Notes under the pieces: model-generated
What the model was told of the DNA's origin: nothing
The model's input: only the letters and a program-made list of their open reading frames with translations
Databases searched by the model: none
NCBI RefSeq assembly: GCF_030077735.1
Contig: NZ_JASJEU010000014.1
Coordinates: 118,573 to 182,572, forward strand
DNA from: Gordonibacter faecis
Lineage (GTDB): Bacteria; Actinomycetota; Coriobacteriia; Coriobacteriales; Eggerthellaceae
Length of the DNA stretch: 64,000 bases
Reading direction: 5' to 3'
Shown here: one piece after another, positions 45,071 to 54,671 of the stretch
Numbering within the stretch: position 1 is the stretch's first letter
How the letters are laid out: every line of letters begins with the position of its first letter
Made by a program: the position numbers and the translations under genes

Positions 45071-47646
45071 TTTATGAATACGGCTTCACCTTCTTCTTGG
45101 GTGGCGTCAAGGTCCACGTCGGCGACGATGGCAAAGTCGTGGTCGGCTTCGGGGTCGCTGAAGATTTGGCGAACATGCCACACGTGGTCGGTGCGCTCGT
45201 CGGACTCGTCGATGGACAGGTACGCCATCGAGCGCGCGTCGGCATCAATGGCAATGTTTTCGTGCGCCTCGTAGTACGCGTCGAGCGCCCGCTGCCAGCG
45301 CGGCTCACCGCAGCCCCAGTCGGCATCAAGGCGACCCAACTCATCCACGCGACCTTGCGAAGCCAGTCGCACGCGCGCGAACAGGGCATTCCGCACGAGC
45401 ACCGTGAGGCCGCGGCGGTCGGCCACCACCTCGTCGCCAGCCGCAGGTGGCGCGGCGTCGAACATCGAGCCTGCATTCTCCCACTCGTCCACCAGGCTTG
45501 AATCTACCGAGCGCACGAGGAAGCCCAGCCACGACACAATGTCTTGCAGCCGCTCGTCGCGCCGTTCGGCCGGCACCGTGCGGTCGAGCACGCGGTAGGC
45601 ATCGGCCAGGTAGCGCAGCAGCGTGCCCTCTGAGCGCGCAATTTTGTAACGACCCACGTACGTCTTGAAGTCCGACGCGGTCTCCACCATATCGCGCACC
45701 ACCGACTTGGGCGCCAGCTCGAAGTCGCGCGCCCACGGTACCTCCTGGCAGTACCGCTCAAACGCCGCCTGCAGCAGGTCCTCCAGGGGGCGCGGGTACG
45801 TGATCTCGGCCAGACGCTCAATCCGCTCGTCGTACTCCACATCGTCGGCCTTCATCTCGGCCATCGCCTTGTCGCGCGCGATGCGCTCCTGCGCGCGCAG
45901 CACCTGGCGCGGGTCCTCCAGTGTGGCCTCCGCCATGGAGATGACATCGAGCGCGTAGTCTTCGTCCTCGGGGTCAAGCAGCTCCAACGCCGCCAGTAAA
46001 AATGGCGAAAGCGGCTGGTCAAGCGCGAAGTCCTCAGGCAAGTCCACCGTGGTCACGTACTCCACGGTGCCGTCCTCGGCTTCCAACCGCTCCACCACAT
46101 CCGCGTCAATGAGCGTCTGGAATATCTCGTCGGCGCGCAGGTAAAGCGCCGCCTTCTCTTCGTCAGTCTGCGCCGAGTCGGCTATGAGCGTACGCACGCG
46201 CGTGTACGCGTCGCCACCCTGCACCACTTCAGAAAGCACCATCGAATGCGTGATGCGCATGCGCGGCTTCAGCGTTTCAGGCACGGCTTCAATCAGGCGC
46301 TCGAAGGTCTGCTTGTTCCAGGTGACGAAGCCCTCGGGCGGCTGCTTCTTCTTGATTTTGCGCAGCTTCTTGGGGTCGTCGCCCGCCTTCGCAATGAGTT
46401 TCGCGTTCTCGATGTCGTGCTCGGGCGCGAGGGCCATCACCATACCCTCGGTGTCGAAGCCACTTCGTCCTGCCCGCCCGACAATCTGGTGAAACTCGCG
46501 GGCGCGCAAACGCCGCATCTTGCGTCCGTCGAACTTCGTAAGCGCGGTCAGCACCACCGTGTGGATGGGCACATTGATACCCACGCCCAGCGTGTCGGTA
46601 CCGCAAATCACCGGCAGAAGCCCCTGCTGAGCAAGCTTTTCCACCAACAGCCGATAGCGCGGCAGCATGCCCGCATGGTGCACGCCCACACCGCTCAGCA
46701 ACAGGCGCTTAAGCGTTTTGCCGAACGCCGTGGTGAAGCGCGTGCCCTTTACATATTCCTTGATTTCCTCGCGCTGCTCCTTCGACGCCACGCCAAAACT
46801 TGAGAGCGACTGCGCCGTAGCCAGCGCTGCATCCTGCGAGAAGTGCACCAGGTAGAGCGGCGCCTCGCCCTTGCGCAGCGCCAGCTCCACCGTGCCTTCA
46901 AGCGGCATTTCCACGTACTCGTAGGCAAGCGGCACCGGGCGCGGCGCGTCGGCAATCACGTCCACATCGCGGCCCGTGCGCTCACTGAGCGAGGCCGCAA
47001 TGTTCGACACGTCACCAAGCGTGGCGCTCATCAGCAGAAACTGCGTCTTCGGCAGCGTGAGCAGCGGCACCTGCCACGCCCAGCCGCGGTCGTAGTCGCC
47101 GTAGTAGTGGAATTCGTCCATGGCCACGCACCCCACGTCGGCGTGCTCGCCCTCGCGCAGCGCCTGGTTCGCGAGAATCTCGGCCGTGCAGCACACCACG
47201 GGTGCGCCCGCGTTGATGTGCGCGTCGCCCGTCACCATGCCCACGTTCTCACGCCCCAGCACGTCCACCAGGTCAAAGAACTTTTCGCTCACCAGCGCCT
47301 TGATGGGCGCCGTGTAGTAGGAGCGCTGCCCGGTGGCCATTGCCATGAAGCAGAGGCCGAGTGCCACCATAGACTTGCCGGAGCCGGTGGGCGTACCCAA
47401 AATTACGTGGTCGCCCATCATGAGCGCCATGAGCGCTTCCTCCTGGTGAGGCCACAATTCTATGCCGCGCGCCGCCGTCCATTCGAGGAAGCGGTCGAGC
47501 GCCGCCTCGGCATCAAGCCACGGCTCGGGTTCGGGTGCGTCGTCGTCTTCAGGCTCCCACCACGTGGGCGAAAGCCGGCCGAGTGATCCGGGCTCAAAAG
47601 CCCCTTCCGCAGAAGCGTCCGCGGGAATTTCGTCATCATGTTCCAT
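45040..47646 (-). CDS. Ski2-like DEAD/DEAH-box helicase (DUF3516-type C-terminus)
   Basis: The 868-residue protein has the helicase motifs GTPTGSGKS (motif I, about 79-87), TAPIKALVSEK (Ia), AMDEFHYYGD (II), LMSATLGD (III) and HQIVGRAGRSG (VI). The C-terminal half is a long helical region typical of the actinobacterial Ski2-like/DUF3516 proteins. An RNA-processing or decay role is likely. ATG 47646 is used; a GTG lies two codons upstream. It is a single gene. Confidence 0.9.
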   Translation of the reverse strand: MEHDDEIPADASAEGAFEPGSLGRLSPTWWEPEDDDAPEPEPWLDAEAALDRFLEWTAARGIELWPHQEEALMALMMGDHVILGTPTGSGKSMVALGLCFMAMATGQRSYYTAPIKALVSEKFFDLVDVLGRENVGMVTGDAHINAGAPVVCCTAEILANQALREGEHADVGCVAMDEFHYYGDYDRGWAWQVPLLTLPKTQFLLMSATLGDVSNIAASLSERTGRDVDVIADAPRPVPLAYEYVEMPLEGTVELALRKGEAPLYLVHFSQDAALATAQSLSSFGVASKEQREEIKEYVKGTRFTTAFGKTLKRLLLSGVGVHHAGMLPRYRLLVEKLAQQGLLPVICGTDTLGVGINVPIHTVVLTALTKFDGRKMRRLRAREFHQIVGRAGRSGFDTEGMVMALAPEHDIENAKLIAKAGDDPKKLRKIKKKQPPEGFVTWNKQTFERLIEAVPETLKPRMRITHSMVLSEVVQGGDAYTRVRTLIADSAQTDEEKAALYLRADEIFQTLIDADVVERLEAEDGTVEYVTTVDLPEDFALDQPLSPFLLAALELLDPEDEDYALDVISMAEATLEDPRQVLRAQERIARDKAMAEMKADDVEYDERIERLAEITYPRPLEDLLQAAFERYCQEVPWARDFELAPKSVVRDMVETASDFKTYVGRYKIARSEGTLLRYLADAYRVLDRTVPAERRDERLQDIVSWLGFLVRSVDSSLVDEWENAGSMFDAAPPAAGDEVVADRRGLTVLVRNALFARVRLASQGRVDELGRLDADWGCGEPRWQRALDAYYEAHENIAIDADARSMAYLSIDESDERTDHVWHVRQIFSDPEADHDFAIVADVDLDATQEEGEAVFINYRVGFFEEL

Positions 47647-47727
47647 GACCACCAGTCTAGGGGATGGGGCCGCCGGGCGCCAGTGCCAACACGGCCCCTC
47701 GTCGAATCACCAGGAACGGCACGATGC

Positions 47728-47881
47728 TGTAATAAAAGTGCCCTACCAACCAGGTTTTCCGTAGGGCAAGGGCTCTGCCCTTGCCGTCAACCACGTCTAA
47801 CCTGCAGGTTTATCAATGTTGAGCGGCAAGGGTAGAACCCTTGCCCTACGGAAAACCCACAAAGAGCCGAACTTTGTTACA
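47728..47881. repeat. intergenic inverted-repeat element, copy 4
   Basis: The arms at 47760-47786 and 47824-47850 match the family. The right arm differs at two central bases. TGTAATAAAAG (47728-47738) and CTTTGTTACA (47872-47881) mark the ends as in copy 1. Confidence 0.8.
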
Positions 47882-47917
47882 GACCCTTCGTGCGCACCAC
47901 CGGCCGCGAAGGCTCCG

Positions 47918-48301
47918 CTACAAAGGCAGCGCCAACTGCTCGGGTTCACCAGTGGGAGGCCACCGATGGTGGGCCAGGTCAATGGCCCCATCCTCCAAGA
48001 ATGCGACACCCTCTGCTTCCAAGAGCGCCCGTTGTTTGTCCTTGCCGCCAAACGCATAGGTCGGTGCCAAGGTACCCTGCGCGTTCACAATGCGATGACA
48101 CGGCAGGTTCCACGCGCGCTGTACGCGACTCATCGCCAGGCCCACTTCGCGCGCGGCCTTGGGATACCCCGCCAACTCGGCAATGGTTCCATAGGTGCAC
48201 ACCGAGCCAGCGGGAACATTTTTCACCTGGTCATACACGCACTCGAAGAACACTTCGTCCATTTCAATGAGGCCCGCGCCAACACGCTCACGCTCTTCCA
48301 T
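47918..48301 (-). CDS. methylated-DNA alkyltransferase-like (MGMT/ATL family) protein
   Basis: The 127-residue protein is a single MGMT-type DNA-binding domain: VPAGSVCTYGTIAELAGYP is the helix-turn-helix region, and NLPCHRIVNAQGTLAP contains the PCHR active-site cysteine. The N-terminal MGMT subdomain is absent. Alkyltransferase-like proteins of this length usually have Trp in place of the cysteine, so this one may keep methyl-transfer activity. ATG 48301 has CGGAGGCGTGTG upstream. It repairs or flags O6-alkylguanine. Confidence 0.88.
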   Translation of the reverse strand: MEERERVGAGLIEMDEVFFECVYDQVKNVPAGSVCTYGTIAELAGYPKAAREVGLAMSRVQRAWNLPCHRIVNAQGTLAPTYAFGGKDKQRALLEAEGVAFLEDGAIDLAHHRWPPTGEPEQLALPL

Positions 48302-48331
48302 CACACGCCTCCGTCACTTCACGCGGCTCCG

Positions 48332-48934
48332 CTACGCCAGCTCCCTTTTGATGGCCGCTAGCAGGTCATCGTAGCTTTCAAACGCCGACAAGTCAGGGTT
48401 TTCAGCCTTAATGGAATCGGGGCTGCGGAACAAAAAGCCCGCCTTGCTCGCGCGGATCATGCCCAGGTCGTTGTGGCTATCCCCCGCCGCGATGGTGTCA
48501 AACCCGCATGACTGCAACGCGCGTACCGTCGTCAGCTTCGACTCGGGGCAGCGCATGCGAAAGCCGATAATGGCACCATCCTCAGCCACCTCAAGTTCGT
48601 TGCAGAACAGCGTCGGCCACCCCAGCTTCTCCATCAAAGGCTTCGCGAACTGGGTAAACGTATCGCTAATGATGATGGTTTGAGTCGTGGCGCGCAGTTC
48701 GTCTAAGAACTCACGCGCCCCGGGCAAGGGGTCGATGGTGGCAATAGTGCGCTGAATTTCCGCAAGCCCCAGCCCATGCTCGCGCAGCACGTTCAAGCGC
48801 CAGTCCATGAGCTTGCCGTAATCAGGCTCGTCGCGCGTCGTCCGCGTCAGCTCCGGAATCCCGCTCGCCTCAGCAAACGCAATCCAAATCTCCGGAACCA
48901 GTACACCCTCCAAATCCAAACACGCTACATACAT
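48332..48934 (-). CDS. thrH: HAD-family phosphoserine phosphatase/homoserine phosphotransferase
   Basis: The 200-residue protein matches Pseudomonas ThrH closely over its length: ACLDLEGVLVPEIWIAFAE (HAD motif I; the DLEG variant is typical), IIISDTF (motif II), and AAGDSHNDLGMI (motif IV). It dephosphorylates phosphoserine and can pass the phosphate to homoserine. ATG 48934 (MYVACLD) follows GAGAGGGTTG. It lies 30 bp upstream of the alkyltransferase-like gene on the same strand and could be co-transcribed with it. Confidence 0.92.
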   Translation of the reverse strand: MYVACLDLEGVLVPEIWIAFAEASGIPELTRTTRDEPDYGKLMDWRLNVLREHGLGLAEIQRTIATIDPLPGAREFLDELRATTQTIIISDTFTQFAKPLMEKLGWPTLFCNELEVAEDGAIIGFRMRCPESKLTTVRALQSCGFDTIAAGDSHNDLGMIRASKAGFLFRSPDSIKAENPDLSAFESYDDLLAAIKRELA

Positions 48935-49102
48935 CAACCCTCTCCCTTCAAGCGTTAGCCGCGCCTTCTGCGAACTGGCCGCATTCCCGCATATAATACC
49001 TGGAATCAACGAGCCGCGCCCGTCGCAACGTTTTGTTTCTTTACGGCAGGCGCAGCCGCATGGTTCAATGGCAGCGTCCGCCCGCCGATGAAAGGATTCA
49101 CC

Positions 49103-49549
49103 ATGAGTGTTGGAGACGTGCTCGTCCGCATCCGCAAGGAGCAGGGCCTCACGCAAGACGACCTCGCGCGCAAGCTGTTCGTCACTCGCCAGGCCGTATC
49201 ACGCTGGGAAAACGGCGAAACCTCGCCGAGCATCGACATGTGCAAGCTCATTGCTGCCACCTGCGACGTTCCCGTTGTCGAACTTTTGGAAATGCCGGAC
49301 GCGCCCTACTGCCAAAGCTGCGGCATGCCATTTTTCAAGCAGGAAGATCACGGCACCGAGGCTGACGGCGCACGGTCCGAAGAATTTTGCTCCTGGTGCT
49401 ACAACGACGGCGCATTTATTGAAGACGAATCGCTCGAGGAACTCATCGAGCGCTGCGCCCCCGGCATGGCCGAAACCTGCCACATTACCACCGACGAAGC
49501 CGTCTCCTTCATGGGAGCTGTCCTTCCCACCCTCAAACGCTGGAAATAG
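49103..49549 (+). CDS. XRE regulator fused to a zinc-ribbon domain
   Basis: The 148-residue protein has an XRE helix-turn-helix (about 5-60, RIRKEQGLTQDDLARKLFVTRQAVSRWENG). A zinc-ribbon region follows (about 68-100) with CQSCGMPF and CSWCYNDG, i.e. two Cys pairs. A short helical tail ends in FMGAVLPTLKRW. This matches the putative zinc-ribbon domain found in some XRE proteins. ATG 49103 follows GAAAGGATTCACC. It is a single gene; the target is unknown. Confidence 0.87.
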   Translation: MSVGDVLVRIRKEQGLTQDDLARKLFVTRQAVSRWENGETSPSIDMCKLIAATCDVPVVELLEMPDAPYCQSCGMPFFKQEDHGTEADGARSEEFCSWCYNDGAFIEDESLEELIERCAPGMAETCHITTDEAVSFMGAVLPTLKRWK

Positions 49550-49577
49550 CTGCGCGAAAGAATCCGCCTGAAAAAAA

Positions 49578-49617
49578 CAAGGGCCCCGCGCGTTGGTTTG
49601 TGCGGGGCCCTGTTAGT
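49578..49617. terminator. bidirectional Rho-independent terminator
   Basis: AGGGCCCCGC pairs with GCGGGGCCCT between the convergent XRE/zinc-ribbon and ettA genes. A-rich sequence on the left and a T-rich stretch on the right suit both directions. Confidence 0.75.
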
Positions 49618-49618
49618 T

Positions 49619-51298
49619 CTAGTCGCGGGTGAGTTTGCGGTGGACGCGGTGGGGTTTGGCGGCTTCTTCGCCCAGGCGTTCGATGCGGTTCTTCTGGTAG
49701 TCGTCGAAGTTGCCCTCGAACCAGTACCAGTTGCCCGGGTTCTCGTCAGTACCTTCCCACGCCAGGATGTGCGTGGCAATGCGGTCGAGGAACCAGCGGT
49801 CGTGGCTGGTCACCACCACGCAGCCCGGGAACGCCATCAGGGCCTCTTCCAAGCTTTCCAGCGTTTCCACGTCGAGGTCGTTCGTGGGCTCGTCAAGCAA
49901 CAGCAGGTTGCCACCCTGCTTGAGCGTGAGCGCCAAATTCAGGCGGTTGCGCTCGCCGCCCGACAGCACGCCAGCAGGTTTCTGCTGGTCGGGGCCCTTG
50001 AAGCCGAAGCTGGCCACGTAGGCGCGGCTGGGGATTTCGCTCTCCCCCACCTTCATGTAGTCCAGGCCATCCGACACCACTTCCCACACGTTTTTGTCCG
50101 GATCAATGCCTGAACGGTTCTGATCAACGTAGGAAATCTGCACGGTCTCGCCGATGGAAAGCTCGCCGCCCGTGAGTGGCTCAAGCCCCACAATAGCCTT
50201 GAACAACGTGGACTTGCCCACGCCGTTCGGGCCGATCACGCCCACAATGCCACCCTGCGGCAGCGTGAAGGACAAGTCATCAATCAGCACGCGGTCACCG
50301 AAGCACTTGCGCAAATGCGAGGCCTCAATCACCTTCGCGCCCAAGCGCGGCGGCACGGGAATCTGAATGTCGGATACGCTCGTCTTCTCGAAGGAGCGCG
50401 CCTCGGCCGCCATCTGTTCGAAGCGCTCGAGGCGGGCCTTGCTCTTGGCCTGGCGCGCCTTCGGGCTCGAACGCACCCACTCCAACTCCGAACGCAGGCG
50501 CTTCGCCAGCTTCTCTTCGCGCTGACCTTGGCCCTCCAGACGCGCGGCCTTCGTCTCCAGGTAGGTGGAGTAATTGCCCTTGTAGGGGTAGAGGTGCCCG
50601 CGGTCCACCTCGCAAATCCACTCGGCCACGTTGTCCAGGAAGTAACGGTCGTGCGTGACGGCCAGCACGGCGCCCGGGTAGCGGCGCAGGAACTGCTCAA
50701 GCCAGAGCACGCTTTCCGCATCCAGGTGGTTCGTTGGCTCGTCGAGCAGCAGCAGGTCGGGTGCCTCCAGCAGCAGGCGGCACAACGCCACGCGACGGCG
50801 CTCGCCACCGGAAAGCACGTTCACCGGCATGTCGGGGTCGGGACACTGCAGCGCGTCCATAGCCTGCGAAAGCTGGCTGTCGAGGTCCCACCCGTTTGCG
50901 GCGTCGATGGCATCTTGCAGCTCGCCCATCTCGGCCATGAGCGCGTCAAAATCGGCATCGGGCTCGGCCATCTCTGCACCGATGGCGTTGAAGCGGTCGA
51001 TCTTGGCCTTGAGCTCGCCAAACGCCAGCTCGATGTTCTCAAGCACCGTCTTATCTTCCTCAAGCGGCGGCTCCTGCTGCAGGATGCCCACGGTGTAGCC
51101 GGGCGTGAGGCGCGCCTCGCCGTTCGAGACTTCCTCAAGGCCCGCCATCAGTTTGAGCAGCGTCGACTTGCCCATGCCGTTCGGGCCCACCACGCCAATC
51201 TTCGCGCCGGGATAAAACGACAGCGACACATCGTCAAGAATAACCTTGTCGCCATGCGCCTTGCGCGCCTGATACATTTGGTAGATAAACTCAGCCAT
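49619..51298 (-). CDS. ettA: energy-dependent translational throttle protein (ABC-F)
   Basis: The 559-residue protein has two ABC domains and the length of EttA (about 555). Walker A GPNGMGKST (about 36-44) and GPNGVGKST (about 350), signatures LSGGERRRVAL and LSGGERNRLNL, Walker B LDEPTNHLD and LDEPTNDLD are all visible. The linker has the charged P-site tRNA interaction motif region (RSSPKARQAKSKARLERF). It binds the ribosomal E site and couples translation to ATP/ADP ratio. ATG 51298 follows AGGAACAGGAGCACC. Confidence 0.95.
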   Translation of the reverse strand: MAEFIYQMYQARKAHGDKVILDDVSLSFYPGAKIGVVGPNGMGKSTLLKLMAGLEEVSNGEARLTPGYTVGILQQEPPLEEDKTVLENIELAFGELKAKIDRFNAIGAEMAEPDADFDALMAEMGELQDAIDAANGWDLDSQLSQAMDALQCPDPDMPVNVLSGGERRRVALCRLLLEAPDLLLLDEPTNHLDAESVLWLEQFLRRYPGAVLAVTHDRYFLDNVAEWICEVDRGHLYPYKGNYSTYLETKAARLEGQGQREEKLAKRLRSELEWVRSSPKARQAKSKARLERFEQMAAEARSFEKTSVSDIQIPVPPRLGAKVIEASHLRKCFGDRVLIDDLSFTLPQGGIVGVIGPNGVGKSTLFKAIVGLEPLTGGELSIGETVQISYVDQNRSGIDPDKNVWEVVSDGLDYMKVGESEIPSRAYVASFGFKGPDQQKPAGVLSGGERNRLNLALTLKQGGNLLLLDEPTNDLDVETLESLEEALMAFPGCVVVTSHDRWFLDRIATHILAWEGTDENPGNWYWFEGNFDDYQKNRIERLGEEAAKPHRVHRKLTRD

Positions 51299-51412
51299 GG
51301 TGCTCCTGTTCCTTATGCTTGAAAGCCGTGTGTCGGCTATTGTCTCATACGGGTTCACTCAGGGAAAGCGCCCGCACCGGCGCGCGGCAGCCCTCCCGCG
51401 CAGGCGAACCCG

Positions 51413-52471
51413 CTAGCGGTTCTCAATGCTGCCGATGTTCTTCAGTTGGATGGAAATCAGTCCGTTCGGCGCACTGGCGAACTCGATGAATTCGGGGTTC
51501 TCGCCCAGTTCAGCCGGGAAGGTCACCTCGATGCCCGTATCGGTGCGAATCTTGTGGTGCTTCGCCACGCGCTTTGCGACGGTCTTTTCCACCACCAGGC
51601 GCTCGGGTAGCGCCTCTTCGGCCAGCGCTTCTTCAAAGCGCTTCTGCAAGGGCCCGTCGTCGAACACCTCTTCGCCCAGCTCCCACGGGGCCAGTTCCTC
51701 GGATTCCTCCACGGCCTCACTCACGTACGCCTTGGCCTTCGACACCGCCACCGCCGAGTTGGCGCCGTACTCTTCGGCGACCTCTTCCACGATGCGCGCT
51801 ACTGTGTCGAACACCTCTTTGCTCGATGCTTCCATGGAGCATTGCAAAAGGCCATCGGGAATGAGCCAGCGCTCTTCGCCGGCGATGGTGCGCGCCTTGT
51901 CGCAAAACGACACAGCCAGCGTGCGCGACTCCACCACGGCAAACGACTGCACCTTTTGCGAGGGATTCGGCAGAATGGCGTGATGGCGGGCCACGTCAAC
52001 GCACGTGCCGCCGCTCTCGCCCTGACCGATCTCGTGCATATACGCCTGCCGGCTTTCCAGCAACATGAAAGCGAAGTAGCGCTTGCCGCGCCCTTCGTAG
52101 GCGGCGGCCGCTTCCTCTTCGGTCAGCTCGGTGACGACGGTTTCGGGTTCGTCTTCGAAGTCGACCACCAGAAGGTCGGTGGAGGGAGTCTTTTCCATGC
52201 GGCCCAGTTCACCGGCAATGAACTCAGCAATCTGCGTCGACAACCCCACGAAGTCGCGCTCGCCGCGGAAATACCCACGCAGCTCTTCGGCGAACAGGCT
52301 ATCGTCGGCGAACGACCCGCGCTTGCTGTCCAGGTTGTTGAGCGCCTTTTTCGCGTGGCCCATCACATAGCGCTTCGCGTTTTTGCTCGAAAGGTCCAGT
52401 TCCTCTTGCGCGTACACATTCACGCACGAAACGAAGTCGAAAACGTGCAGTATTGCGTGGTTAATCTTCAT
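51413..52471 (-). CDS. nucleoid-associated protein (NdpA/YejK, 37-kDa family)
   Basis: The 352-residue protein matches the 37-kDa nucleoid-associated family (PF04245) in length and pattern. It has ILHVFDFVS at the N-terminus, FAFMLLESRQAYMHEI in the middle and LPNPSQKVQSFAVVES. The C-terminal domain ends in SIQLKNIGSI. The family binds DNA; its function is otherwise little known. It is a single gene, 115 bp downstream of the ettA start on the same strand. Confidence 0.85.
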   Translation of the reverse strand: MKINHAILHVFDFVSCVNVYAQEELDLSSKNAKRYVMGHAKKALNNLDSKRGSFADDSLFAEELRGYFRGERDFVGLSTQIAEFIAGELGRMEKTPSTDLLVVDFEDEPETVVTELTEEEAAAAYEGRGKRYFAFMLLESRQAYMHEIGQGESGGTCVDVARHHAILPNPSQKVQSFAVVESRTLAVSFCDKARTIAGEERWLIPDGLLQCSMEASSKEVFDTVARIVEEVAEEYGANSAVAVSKAKAYVSEAVEESEELAPWELGEEVFDDGPLQKRFEEALAEEALPERLVVEKTVAKRVAKHHKIRTDTGIEVTFPAELGENPEFIEFASAPNGLISIQLKNIGSIENR

Positions 52472-52534
52472 GATGCCGGTATCACCGCCGTGTTCTCCCG
52501 AAGGTTCTTCTGCGAACGATCAGGATACCTGAGA

Positions 52535-53467
52535 TCAGCGCGATACACCGCCAAAGCCTGAAGAAATCCGCACACTGCGCGGCGCAAAGGCGGGTCGTGC
52601 GGCTTGCGGTGCGCGACGGCCACCCACGCATTCCCCAAAGAGCGCGCCCCCTATCACCAGCGCAGCGCCAAGCATCTGCGTAGGACCAGCCGCTTCACCC
52701 AGCAGCAACACGGACAACACCACGGCCGCAAGCGGCTCCAGATAGCCGCAGAGCGCCACCGACTGAATCGAAAGCTTGCCCATGGCTGAGAAGTACCAGT
52801 AGAACCCGAGCGCCGTGTTCACCAACCCCAGCATGAGAAGGGGTGCCCAATCGCCAGGCGCAATCGCGAACGAGAGGCCGCCCTGAGCCCCCAACGCCAC
52901 CGCGCTCACCAAAAAGGCCGACGTCATTTGCACGGCCGAGCCCTCCAGCCCGCCAATGCCCACGGCCTTCTTGTTGAAGATCACCATGACGGCAAAGAGC
53001 ACCGCCGCCACGCCGCCGAACACGAGACCACGCACGTCGCCGCCGCTTTGCAGCGCACGACCGCTGACCAGCGCCACGCCACAGAGTACCGCCGCGAAGC
53101 CCATCACCTTCTGCTTCGTCAGGCGCTCACCAAACAGCAACGGCGAAAGCGCCATCACAATAACCGGCCCGCAGTAGTAGGCAAGCGACGCCACCCCTAC
53201 GCCCACCAGCCGATATGCTTCATAGAGAAAGAGCCAACTCGCCCCGAGTGCCGCACCCGACACCACCAAGCACACAAGGGAGCGACGGTTGTGTAAGAAG
53301 GACGTCCCCCGGCGAGCAAGCAGCAGAACCGTGCCCAGCGCGAGCGCACCCATCAGTGTACGCATGAGCACAATCTGGCCGCTGGCCAGGCCAATCTGGC
53401 TTGCCACAATGCCGTTGGAACCAAACAGCAGCAACGAGGCCACATAGGTAATGTAGGCGCTCTTCAT
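52535..53467 (-). CDS. EamA/DMT-family transporter
   Basis: The 310-residue protein has ten predicted membrane helices in two EamA repeats of about 145 residues, and the repeat motif PLAAVVLSVLLLGE near the end of the second. DMT members export amino acids or other metabolites. ATG 53467 has GAGGGGAGCCGGCG upstream. It is divergent from a LysR-type regulator, its likely regulator. The soluble tail of about 35 residues is Arg/Pro-rich. Confidence 0.88.
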   Translation of the reverse strand: MKSAYITYVASLLLFGSNGIVASQIGLASGQIVLMRTLMGALALGTVLLLARRGTSFLHNRRSLVCLVVSGAALGASWLFLYEAYRLVGVGVASLAYYCGPVIVMALSPLLFGERLTKQKVMGFAAVLCGVALVSGRALQSGGDVRGLVFGGVAAVLFAVMVIFNKKAVGIGGLEGSAVQMTSAFLVSAVALGAQGGLSFAIAPGDWAPLLMLGLVNTALGFYWYFSAMGKLSIQSVALCGYLEPLAAVVLSVLLLGEAAGPTQMLGAALVIGGALFGECVGGRRAPQAARPAFAPRSVRISSGFGGVSR

Positions 53468-53663
53468 CGCCGGCTCCCCTCGCCGCACGCGCCTTCGTAT
53501 GTCGCTTGTGCTTTGCGCGCCTCTGCGCTGTACGCGTTCATCGCTGCTCTGCGCCTTTCTTCCTATTTTGCGTCAGAAAGCAGTATGCGCCGGATTTGTT
53601 GATTACAAAAGCGAATATTTATCATACTATGTATGAGTAATCCGAATACTGCCAGGAGGAGCC

Positions 53664-54563
53664 ATGGATGGAGGAATACAGAAGCTCGCCGCCTTCGTCA
53701 AAACGGCTGAATGCGGCAGTTTCACGAAGGCGGCTGAGGCGCTGTCGTACTCGCAATCGGGTATCAGCCGCATGGTTGCCGACCTCGAGCACGAATGGGG
53801 TGTGTCGCTTTTGGAGCGCGGTCGCGGCGGCGTGCGGCTCACTTCGGACGGACTGCGCCTGCTTCCGCACGTCGAAGCGGTGTATGCTGCCCATGGCGAA
53901 CTCAAGCGCCGCGTCGACGAGCTGAATGGCCTTGAGGCAGGCCTCATCCGCATCGGCACGTTCTCCAGCGTGGCTACGCATTGGTTGCCCAACGTGGTGA
54001 AGGCCTTCCAGAAAGACCATCCGCGCATCGACTACGAACTGCTCATTGGTGAATACGCTGAAATTGAAGAGTGGATTGCCAAGGGGCGCGTGGACTGCGG
54101 CTTCCTGAGGCTTCCCGCCTCCGCCGACCTGGACGTTTTGCCGCTCGGTGGCGATGAGTTGGTAGCCGTGTTGCCACTCGGCCACCCGTTATCCACGCGC
54201 GACACCGTCCCTTTGGCTGAACTCTGCGCCGAGCCCTTTATGCTTCTGGAGCGCGGCACGAAAGCCGAGGTGTCGGAACTCTTGGAGCGCTACGATGTCA
54301 AACCAAACGTCCACTTCACCACCTGGGACGACTACGCAATCATGTCCATGGTGGAAAGCGGCCTTGGTGTGGGCATTCTGCCGCGCCTCATCTTGAAGCG
54401 CGCGCCCTACCGTATTGTTACGCGCAGCCTTGACGTGGAGGCGCGCCGTGCCATTGGCATTGCGCTGCGCGACCGCAAAAGCGCCTCGGTTGCCGTTAAA
54501 ACCTTCCTCGACTACCTGCCGTATCGCCTCGGCGATGCCTTCGGCGGGAACCGGGGGCTGTAA
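53664..54563 (+). CDS. LysR-family transcriptional regulator
   Basis: The 299-residue protein has an N-terminal LysR winged helix-turn-helix (about 5-65, FVKTAECGSFTKAAEALSYSQSGISRMV) and a substrate-binding-like effector domain (about 92-290). ATG 53664 follows GGAGGAGCC. The divergent EamA transporter 196 bp away is the likely target, a common LysR arrangement. Confidence 0.92.
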   Translation: MDGGIQKLAAFVKTAECGSFTKAAEALSYSQSGISRMVADLEHEWGVSLLERGRGGVRLTSDGLRLLPHVEAVYAAHGELKRRVDELNGLEAGLIRIGTFSSVATHWLPNVVKAFQKDHPRIDYELLIGEYAEIEEWIAKGRVDCGFLRLPASADLDVLPLGGDELVAVLPLGHPLSTRDTVPLAELCAEPFMLLERGTKAEVSELLERYDVKPNVHFTTWDDYAIMSMVESGLGVGILPRLILKRAPYRIVTRSLDVEARRAIGIALRDRKSASVAVKTFLDYLPYRLGDAFGGNRGL

Positions 54564-54587
54564 GCCGCCCGCACCGGCGATGCGCGC

Positions 54588-54625
54588 CCACAAAAAAGCG
54601 TGCGGGCTCGTTGGAACCCGCACGC
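54588..54625 (-). terminator. Rho-independent terminator of the 54672-55247 gene
   Basis: GCGTGCGGG (54598-54606) and CCCGCACGC (54617-54625) form a perfect 9-bp stem. On the minus strand it is followed by a run of six T. Confidence 0.8.
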
Positions 54626-54671
54626 CGCTACAACTCTTTCCGTTGGAGCCGACCGGCCCCGCGCCTTACTT

